Source: Verrucomicrobiota bacterium
GTDB taxonomy: Bacteria > Verrucomicrobiota > Verrucomicrobiia > Limisphaerales > JAFGQR01
Length of the DNA: 64,000 nucleotides
Assembly: GCA_016935555.1 (NCBI GenBank)
Contig: JAFGQR010000118.1
Coordinates: 1 to 64,000, forward strand
Direction: 5' to 3'
Shown: positions 19,201-26,600 of the stretch, piece by piece
Numbering within the stretch: position 1 is the first letter of the stretch
How the letters are laid out: every line of letters starts with the position of its first letter
Notes under the pieces: model-generated
What the model saw: only the letters and a program-made list of their open reading frames with translations
The model's database searches: none
What the model was told of the DNA's origin: nothing
Made by a program: the position numbers and the translations under genes

Positions 19201-22200
19201 GAAGATCCAGCGATAGCGCGCGATTTTCTTGGCGCCGCCGGTGGTGGTGAAGTTTTGGAGGGTGGCCGGGGTGGCCACGTAGGTGGCGGCGTTATCCTCG
19301 AACTCATGCCACATGGTGACCTTGTAAAGCTCGCCGTCGGGGTCGCCGAAGACCTGGTCGAGCAAGTCGGGGTCGGGGGTTTGGGCGTCTTCGAGGATGA
19401 TGCCGCGGCGAACGCCGTTGACAAAGAAGTGGATGTAGCGCTGATGGTTTGAGGGCAGGCCCAGTTGTTCGCAAAGCCAGAGTCCGAACTGTTCGCGTTG
19501 GGCGGTTTGGTCATCAGCGTCGTTGCCGGGGTAATAAATGCGGAAATCGGTGCGGCCGAGCAAACGGTCGTCGCCGGGCATGAACAGCGCGTAGTTGCAC
19601 CAGTTGCCGAGGGGCGAGTCGTAGAACTGGCTGTGCCACGGGCTGCCGCTGAACTGGGCGCCGGCGTTGTAGATCACCCGGAAATCGCCGTAGACAAACG
19701 TGGTGTCGAGGGGATCGTTGCTGAGTTTCTCGCGTCGGACCCACTGTTCGAGGGTTGCGGCGGTCAGCCAAAGACGATACACCCCGAGCGCGCCGGCGGG
19801 CGAGGGTTCACCCCAGCGCACCAGGCACTCAAGTGGCGCCTGTGCGGGGAAGCGTGATCGGGCGGGAAACGCGGCGGCGTCGGCGGCGGTGATGACGAAA
19901 GCGGCCAGGGCGCCGCCGGGTTGGCCGGGGAGTTCCGCCGTGAACACACCGGCGCCGCGGTAGCGCATGGGCAGGCTCGACCACGTCGTGTCGGGATCCA
20001 GCCGGTAACTCAGCGTGACGGCCGCCAGCGGATCGGGATCGCTCACCCGCGCCATCACGGTGACCGGCTGGCCCGGAGACGGCAGCACCGGCGCGTGGGT
20101 GACGTCCGTGACGGCCGGGCCGGCGTTGACGGCAGCCCTCGAGTTGGGTCCGGCGGGCGTGCCCAGCGCGGTCGTGGCCAGCAGTCGCCCGGGGGCTTCA
20201 AGATAGTTGCCGCGCAGGCGCAGCAGGATTTCCGGCGCGCCGCGCAGCCACCTGACCTTGGCGCGGATCGTGGCCCCCTGGCCGGGCGTGAGCGCCGACG
20301 TCAGCGCGGCGCGCACCCGGTTGGCGCCGGTGTCGCCGCGGTCGGTGGCCACGACGCGCAGCGCGCTGGCGCTTTGGTGGCCGCCGGCGGTTTCCCACGC
20401 GGAGCGCGCGTGCGAGCCTTGCGCGTACCAGCCGTCCACGCCGCTTTCAAAGCCGGGATTCGGGATGAGGTTGCCGCCGCTTTGGGGGATCACTTCGACG
20501 TCGTCGACGAGGCACTCCCCGGGGCCGAGCAGGAGGATTTGGAGCGAGTCGGCGGTCTCGGTGCCGAGGTCAAGCACGCCGCTGGCTTCGACGGTCACCC
20601 AATCGCTCCGGGCCGACTCGTCACTGTCGGCCCACGCGGGCGCAAGACAGGGATCGGCGCGCGGGTCGACGCGTTCGAGACTGCTGCCGCCGCCGTCGGC
20701 CCAGCGCCCCCAGCGGCCGCCGTCGCGGTATTGGAACTCATCGACGGCCACGGCGATGAGGTTGGTGACGGCCAGCCCGTTGTTGGTGGCGACGTTGGGG
20801 GCGGGCATGGCCAGGCGGAGGATATCGCCGCCGTCGCCAAGTTTCCCCCTGAAATCACCCAGCGCCTGGGCGGGCGTGAGGCGCGGGTCGTTCGCCAGGA
20901 GGCGCGCGGCGTTTTTGGCGATCACCAGCCGGCTGTCGGCGCCGAGGACCGTGTTGGACGGGATCGCGAAATCCATGCCGCCCCGCAGTTGCCAGCCGCC
21001 CAGGTCCATCGCGTGCGCCGAGCAGTTCCACAATTCCACGTATTCGTCCTCGCTGTCGCCAGTGACGGGGTGGAACATGATTTCGCTGATCACCACGTCG
21101 CTCCGGCGCGCACGGGCGTTCGGGACGCCCGGGGTCAGCGATTCCAGCCGGGCAAAACGCGGGCCGCCGTCGGGCGACCGTCCCAGGGCGACGCCGGACT
21201 CCTGCGCGCCGAAGCGGGCGGCGTCGAGCACGCGCGCGCCGTCGGGCGCCTTGAGCCAGAGGGTGTCGCCGGAGGCCTTGAGGCCGAAGCCGAGTCGGGT
21301 TTGGTCGAGCGCGACGAAGTCCAGGGGGCCGATGGGGCTGTCGGGTGGGAAGACGAACTTATTGGTCTCGGGATTGTCGGTCAGCACACAGCCGGCGAGG
21401 TCCACGGTTTGGGTGCTGAAGTTGAACAGTTCCACCACATCCATGTGGCCGGGGAGAGCGTGGGCGAGCAGTTCGTTGATGACGATGGCCGCCAAGCCTT
21501 GAGAAGGGGGAGCGACCGTTTCGAAAGTGCCGGGGGACCCGCCGGGAAGCTGGCTTGGCTGCCAGGCGTGCGGATCGGCTTCGCCCAGGCTGGGGCGGGC
21601 GAGCACGAGCGAATGGCCGCCGCCGTCGGGTGCCGTCGGCCAGGGTGGTTCCTCGGTGTAGTTCACCTCGAGGAGCACGGCGTCGAGGCGGTTGTGGAGG
21701 CGCAGGGTGCCGGCGTCGTTGGGAAGGCCGAGGCCGTTGGCAGCCGACCACGGGCCCAGCACGCTGCCAAGACCGTACAGGCCGGCCACGTCGGCGGGCA
21801 CCGCCGCCACAACCAGGAAACCGCGCGCGGCGATGACGGTGTTGGACGGGAAGGCAAAGTCGATCGAGCCGGAGAGGCGGAAGCCGCTGAGGTCTTCGGG
21901 CCAGGGCTGCGAGTTGAACACCTCGATGAACTCCGCGTTGCGCCCGTCGGCGCGCGCCGGGGGATGATAGTGGATTTCGGAAAGGACGAACGGGGTGCGG
22001 CGTGAGCAGGGGCCGAGCGGTTCGGCGGCGGGCCGGAGCAGCGCCGGGGTGCCGTTGAGCACCAGGGGGGTGACGTCGCAGGCGAACCCGGCGGTTGAGT
22101 CGGGGACAATCACGTTTTGCGCCGCGCTGCGGTCGCGCACGCCGCTGACGCGGAGGGTGCCGGTCGCGCCGGGGGCCAGAGGCGATGTGGCAAGGACCAC

Positions 22201-23439
22201 GGTGCGCGCGTCCGGGTCGAGGGTGGCGCCGGTGGGGACGAGTCCGCCGTCGAGCGTGTAATGGGCGAGCGCGAGTGCCGAGGCGGGGTCGAGGGGTTCG
22301 GAGAACGTGACGGCGATCGAGTTTGGGTCGCCGAGCCATTGCACGCCGAGGAGGGTGGGGGGTGTTTGGTCGGCGATCACGGTGAGGCGGGCGTTGCTGC
22401 TGGTGACGGTGTTGGTCTGGGCGGCGGTGACATTCGAGACGACGACATGGAAGCGGGCGCCGTGGTCGCCGGGGCTGACCGTTTCGAGGGTGTAGGACGA
22501 GTGGGTCGCACCCGCGATCGGCGCCCCGTCGCGGAACCATCGGAAGCCAAACGGGGGCCGTCCGGAGACACCGACGGCGAAGGTGGCGCTGGCGAACTCG
22601 TTGACGGTGACATTGGTCGGTTGCGTGGTGATGACCGCGGCCGGCACTGCGGCCCAGAACCACAGGAGTTCGTTCGTCGGCAGGACCGTGTCACTGATGC
22701 GCACTTCGTCCACGCGGCCGTTGTGCGCGTCGGTGGCGGCGCCGTTGTAAAAGCCGCGCCCGAGCGTCCACGAGGCGCCCTGCGCGGCCATGGGGCCGTT
22801 CCACGCAGTCGTGTTTTCCACCACGTAGCCTTCGCGAGGCTCGTCGTAGCGCCAGAGCGTGAGCGTGTGTGCGGCGCTGTCGGCGATCGCGGCGAAATGA
22901 TACCATCGGCCCGCCACCACGGCGTCGCGGGAGAACACTTGGCGAAAGACGCTGCCGTTGTCCATGACCTTGATCCCCACGTGATTCTCCCGGCCGGCGT
23001 CCTGGACCAGTTGAAAATACAGCGCGGACAGCGGGCTGAAGTTGGCGTCGCGTCCGACGAATGTCTGCCAGGTGCCGAGCCCGTCGAACTGCACACTGGC
23101 TTCGAGGGTGAAGCTGGAGAGGCTGGCCTGGTTGATGGGGCCGACCGTGTAGAGGTCGCGCACGGGGCCGCCCGGGCCGGTGTAAAGGCTGAGCTGGTTG
23201 GCGGCGCCGGTTTGGGGGATGACCGGCAGCGGGATGGCGGCGGCGTAGCTGGCGCCGTGGGCGGTCGAGAAGGAATAGCCGTGGTTGCCGCCGCCGGAAC
23301 TGTCGGCCGAGTAGTGCGCGGGCTGGTGATACACCAGCGTGCCGGCGGGCCCTTCCTCGAAGCGCCAGTAGCCGAGCGTGGCCGCGCGCGATGCCGGAAT
23401 CCACAGCAGCCCGGCGAGAATCAGCAGCAGCAGTCTCAT
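16285..23439 (-). CDS. Giant secreted LamG/lamin-tail protein with CotH-like region
   Basis: 2384 residues, starting at the ATG at 23439 with the signal peptide MRLLLLILAGLLWIPASRA. Layout: 20-265 LamG (TLGYWRFEEGP, ASVQFDGLGTWQTFVGRD, VDEVRISDTVLP); 265-355 Ig-like; 355-450 SbsA-type Ig-like (IAVTFSEPLDPAS); about 480-960 three lamin-tail domains (FVLSEIHYHPP, IVINELLAHALPG, VVISEIMFHPVTG); 960-1090 a carbohydrate-binding-like sandwich (LIPNPGFESGVDGWYAQG); about 1205-1505 a CotH-like region (VYRLWLT, FFVNGVRRGIILEDAQ, LLPVDADILLG); further lamin-tail domains near 1690-1830, 2010-2160 and 2160-2310. The last 64 residues are the shared terminal module (GYQVEYTGDLAAPNWTPL ... RRFYRV). It faces the 2766-aa CotH protein tail to tail and is built from the same parts in another order. 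Many Verrucomicrobiota encode such proteins; their job is unknown. Confidence 0.88.
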   Translation of the reverse strand: MRLLLLILAGLLWIPASRAATLGYWRFEEGPAGTLVYHQPAHYSADSSGGGNHGYSFSTAHGASYAAAIPLPVIPQTGAANQLSLYTGPGGPVRDLYTVGPINQASLSSFTLEASVQFDGLGTWQTFVGRDANFSPLSALYFQLVQDAGRENHVGIKVMDNGSVFRQVFSRDAVVAGRWYHFAAIADSAAHTLTLWRYDEPREGYVVENTTAWNGPMAAQGASWTLGRGFYNGAATDAHNGRVDEVRISDTVLPTNELLWFWAAVPAAVITTQPTNVTVNEFASATFAVGVSGRPPFGFRWFRDGAPIAGATHSSYTLETVSPGDHGARFHVVVSNVTAAQTNTVTSSNARLTVIADQTPPTLLGVQWLGDPNSIAVTFSEPLDPASALALAHYTLDGGLVPTGATLDPDARTVVLATSPLAPGATGTLRVSGVRDRSAAQNVIVPDSTAGFACDVTPLVLNGTPALLRPAAEPLGPCSRRTPFVLSEIHYHPPARADGRNAEFIEVFNSQPWPEDLSGFRLSGSIDFAFPSNTVIAARGFLVVAAVPADVAGLYGLGSVLGPWSAANGLGLPNDAGTLRLHNRLDAVLLEVNYTEEPPWPTAPDGGGHSLVLARPSLGEADPHAWQPSQLPGGSPGTFETVAPPSQGLAAIVINELLAHALPGHMDVVELFNFSTQTVDLAGCVLTDNPETNKFVFPPDSPIGPLDFVALDQTRLGFGLKASGDTLWLKAPDGARVLDAARFGAQESGVALGRSPDGGPRFARLESLTPGVPNARARRSDVVISEIMFHPVTGDSEDEYVELWNCSAHAMDLGGWQLRGGMDFAIPSNTVLGADSRLVIAKNAARLLANDPRLTPAQALGDFRGKLGDGGDILRLAMPAPNVATNNGLAVTNLIAVAVDEFQYRDGGRWGRWADGGGSSLERVDPRADPCLAPAWADSDESARSDWVTVEASGVLDLGTETADSLQILLLGPGECLVDDVEVIPQSGGNLIPNPGFESGVDGWYAQGSHARSAWETAGGHQSASALRVVATDRGDTGANRVRAALTSALTPGQGATIRAKVRWLRGAPEILLRLRGNYLEAPGRLLATTALGTPAGPNSRAAVNAGPAVTDVTHAPVLPSPGQPVTVMARVSDPDPLAAVTLSYRLDPDTTWSSLPMRYRGAGVFTAELPGQPGGALAAFVITAADAAAFPARSRFPAQAPLECLVRWGEPSPAGALGVYRLWLTAATLEQWVRREKLSNDPLDTTFVYGDFRVIYNAGAQFSGSPWHSQFYDSPLGNWCNYALFMPGDDRLLGRTDFRIYYPGNDADDQTAQREQFGLWLCEQLGLPSNHQRYIHFFVNGVRRGIILEDAQTPDPDLLDQVFGDPDGELYKVTMWHEFEDNAATYVATPATLQNFTTTGGAKKIARYRWIFAQRGNPESAVAYTNLFALVDAANWPPGGVVSRLDLLADTDAWMRLFAFQHAVGNWDSWGNGNGQNTFLARPAQDRWRLLPVDADILLGSAPSDGPTTDLFKCTDPVLAGLYTVPAYRRAYWRALLELAHGPFLPANVNARLDPRHAGLTANGAAVASPQSIKNYVATRRSHILSQAAAIAAPFAVAGPTNLTAATNLITLSGTAPVEAHTLEVNGVAWPVTWTSLTNWVLRLPLAPGPQTCVVQAVDPHGLPLPAATATLTITFPGTDESPVGKVLFSEIMAAPVMPDAEYVELFNASTRTAFDLSGWRVNGLDYTFPTGAVLLPGAWIVVAKDLTAYWTAYGLTAPAFGQFNGNLQSDGETLTLIRPGPTPADDLVVDRVTYATTPPWPRDAAGAGAALQLIDPAQDNSRVGNWTDNAPQWRFFSFSGNSGSVSRFTRFSLYFDSGGDVFLDDLALVTGTTPGAGTNYLKNGHFESVLSPPWVVNPTGLATPSTITNGLAHGGTACLRFVNANGPGSPSHFYQFLTNTVASGLPAATDCTLSFWYLPNGTGTLNAYLNAGFHISLPLGGSTAGAPLTPGTANAVTTILPSLPPVYLNEVQPLNLTGPADDFGEREPWIELHNAGASPLELGHLSLASQFTNLLEWTFPTGAVIPPGAYGLVWADAQPDQTTDADWHSNFRLSPTHGAVVLSLAVSNTVVVLDYLAYLNVPADRSFGAWPEDQTSYRTTFHYPTPLNTNNPAPPPATLFINEWMAANSRAVADPADGGFDDWFELFNPDPAPVNLENYLLTDNPAYPAKFRVPAGIVVPGSGYLLVWADEETGQTRADMDLHVNFKLAQTGETIGLFAPDGSPVDSVGFGAQTDNLSQGRYPDGQSMISFLTSPTPRAPNVLRPPLQPPELVAVLLDSQGLLTFSFATQPGYGYQVEYTGDLAAPNWTPLQPVQPGTGSPLTIATPSNAASRRFYRVVAIP

Positions 23440-23601
23440 GTCTCAACGGTCACGCCATCCCCGGCGTGGGAAAACGGACTCGACGCGGTGGTCCTGCCGC
23501 CAAGGGGGATCAAAGCGGCGGTTCATGCCCAGCCACGCCCCGAATTCGCATGCCAAATGGCATTCGGCCATGCGGCATGCGGCAGGCGACATTGGCGTGG
23601 C

Positions 23602-26600
23602 TCACGGGAATTGGAACTGATAGAACCGTTGCAGGTGGGCCGGCGCATTGGTGTCGGTGAAGCCAAACAGACCGGTGACGGGGTCGGCGGTTTCGGTGCC
23701 GAGGGTTTCCCACACGATGGGCGGGGTGAGGTTCGTCGTGGCGACGATGCGGTAGGGGTAACCGGGGTTGCCGGTGAACCGGAGTTCCATGAAGCCCGTG
23801 GCGGGGTTGAACTGGTAGGATGCGATGGTTTGGGGCGCGGCGGCCTTGACTTCCAGGACGCCGGTGGCGAGCAGGCCCGGAATGTCCCAGCGCAAGGTCG
23901 GGTCCAGCGGGGGCAGGTCCAGTTGCGCAAAGGCGCCGCTGAAGGCCGCGGCGTCGATCAGCCAGAACCCATCGCCGATCTGCGGCGCCGAACCGAGATT
24001 CCGCACCACGAGCCGTCCGCCGAGGATGACGGAGGGCGGTCCGAAGATGTAGTCGCTGGCGAAGGTATCGCGGTTGATGTCCAGGTAGAGGGTGCCGGCC
24101 AGGGTGAGGGTGTCGGCGATGGAGAGGTCCTCGGTGCCGGGACCGAGGTCGAGCGCGCCGGGCGCCTCGATGGTGACCGTGCCGCCAAACACACCGTCAT
24201 TAACCAGTCCGCCCTCCCGGACCAGGACGGGTCCGGTGAACGTATTGGCGCCCGAGAGGGTCAGGGTGCCGGCGCCGACCTTGGTGAGGCCGCCGGAGAC
24301 GGCGGGGGCGAGGGTCGCCGTCGCGGTGCCTCCGGCGCCGCCGCCGCCGGTGAGGGTGACAAGGGCGCTGGTGTAACCGCGGCCGGGGCTGGTGACGACA
24401 ATGTTGGTGAGGACACCGGCGACGTAATCCACCTCGGCGACGGCGGTGGCACCGGAACCGTCGCCGGTGATGGCGACGATGGGGGCGCCGATGTAGCCGC
24501 TGCCCGGGGTGTCAACGGTGATGCTCGAGACGCCGTCGCCGTCGGGGGCCAGCAGCGGTTGGGCAACGGTGATGTCGAACCCGGCGCTATCGATGACGGC
24601 GCCGCCGGCGTGCACGCAGGCGGCGCTCAAGCCGGCAAGGAAGTTTGGCTCGTTGGCCTTGGCCCGGAGGCTGCCCCCATTGAGGTTCAGGAGGCTCGAC
24701 GCGCCGAGGCCGGGCATGGTGATGGCCGGCGTGGCCAGGGTGCCGCCATTGAGGTTGACGGTGCCGTTGCCCGCGAGCCCGTCGTAATCCAGGCCGATCC
24801 ACAGGGCGCCGGCCAGGTCGACCGACGCGGTGCCGGCGACGGTCAACTCGCCGCGGCCCTGCTCGGCGACGATGACGTGTTGGGCCGGTTGGCTGTGGAT
24901 GAACTGGCCGCCGGTGAGGTAGCCGACGCCGTGGCCCAAGCTGGGCGAACCGCCGAATCGGCCGAAGGCCGTCCAGCCGCCTTGCTCGTTGATGCCGCCG
25001 CTCTGGTAATAGACGCCCTGGGCATAGGCGCCCACCTGCCAGTTATTGATGACATTCGTCATGGCGCCGTTGGCCAACAAGTAGAAGCCATAGGCGCCAA
25101 CGTCCCCGGTGCCCCACTGGCCGCCGATGCGCCAGTCCGCCACCCAGGAGGCGTAGTTCACAATCGTCCCGCCCACCTGGTAGGCCGCGCCCACGCAGTC
25201 GGCCGGTTTGCCAATGGCGAACGCATTGCACACCAGCCGCGCGTTGTCCGCGATGTAAAAGCGGGCGCGGGAGGGGGTGACGTCGCCGACGTTGAAGTCG
25301 TGCACGACGGTGAGGGCGCTGTCGCCGACCAGCGCCAGGGTGGCGTCGGCACCGGCGGCGCTGGCGACGCCGCTCCAGCGGTTGACGCTGACGGTGGCGT
25401 TGCTGAACACGAGCAGGCCGCGGTTGGCGAAGAAATGGGTGGCGTCGTCGAACGCGGTGACGCCGCTGTAGACCATCGTGCCGGGGCCTTCCTTGTAGAA
25501 ATACGTGTCGTTGCCCGCGCCGGTCATGGCTCCCGAGAACCACGCCAGCGAATGCTCGGCGACATCGATCGTGCCGCCGTTCCAGGCGGCAACGCCGAAG
25601 TGGAGCGTGCGCGCCGAGGCGAAGTTGGTGCCGCCGTCCACGCGCAAGGTCCCGGTGGGATTCAGCACAATATTGCCGGCTCCAAGGTTGGCGTCGGCGC
25701 TGACGACCGCCACGCCGCCGTTGAGGACGGTGTCGCCGCCGTAGGTGTTGTGGCCGCCCAGGACGAGCGTGCCGTCGTTGACGATTGTCCCGCCCGCGTG
25801 GCTCAGGTCGCCCTCCAACGCCGCGGTGCCGCCGCCGGATTTGGTGAGGGCGCCGGGGCCGGTGAGGTTGGGGGCGATCAGGCCGCTTTGGACCTGGAAC
25901 GACGGCGCGGTGAGCGTGGCAGCGCCGGTGATGGCGCCGGCGACCAGGGAGACGGGGCCGGCGGCCTGATCATGGCCGTCCAAGTCGAGCGTGCCGCCTT
26001 TGACCGTGACCGCGCTGTTAGGCGAGAGGGCGTTGGCAGCGCCGGCGGCCAGCGTGCCCTCGTTGATGCGCGTGTCGCCGCTGTACGTGTTGGCGCCGCT
26101 CAGCGTCACCGTGCCGGGAGCGGTTTTGGTCAGCGCGCCTGCACCGCCGAGATTGGCGTTGACGGCGCCGCTGAGCATGTCGTAGCTCGCGCCGCTGAGG
26201 GTGCCGCCGCTGCCGGAGATGGCGCCTGACGCGAGTCGGACGGCACCGACGGTTTGGTCGTAGCCCTGGATGTCAAGGCGGCCGCCGCCGACGTGGATGG
26301 GGCTGTTGGGGGAGAGCGTATTGGCCGCGCCAGCGGCGAGGGTGCCGGCATTGACGGCGGTGGTGCCGGTGTAATCGTTGCCGCCGGTGTTGCCGACGGT
26401 GTAGGTGTCGGAACCGTTCTTGGTGACGCCATTGGGGCCGCTGATCTTGCCGGTGCCGGTCAGCGTGTAGGCGAGGGAGCTGTTGTTGATGGTGACGCCG
26501 GCCGGCTGGACGGTGGTGCCCAAGTCCACCGTGGTGGTGCCGATCGCCGAATCGTCAAACAACACCAGGTCGCCGTCGACATACGTCGCGGGCGTGCCGG

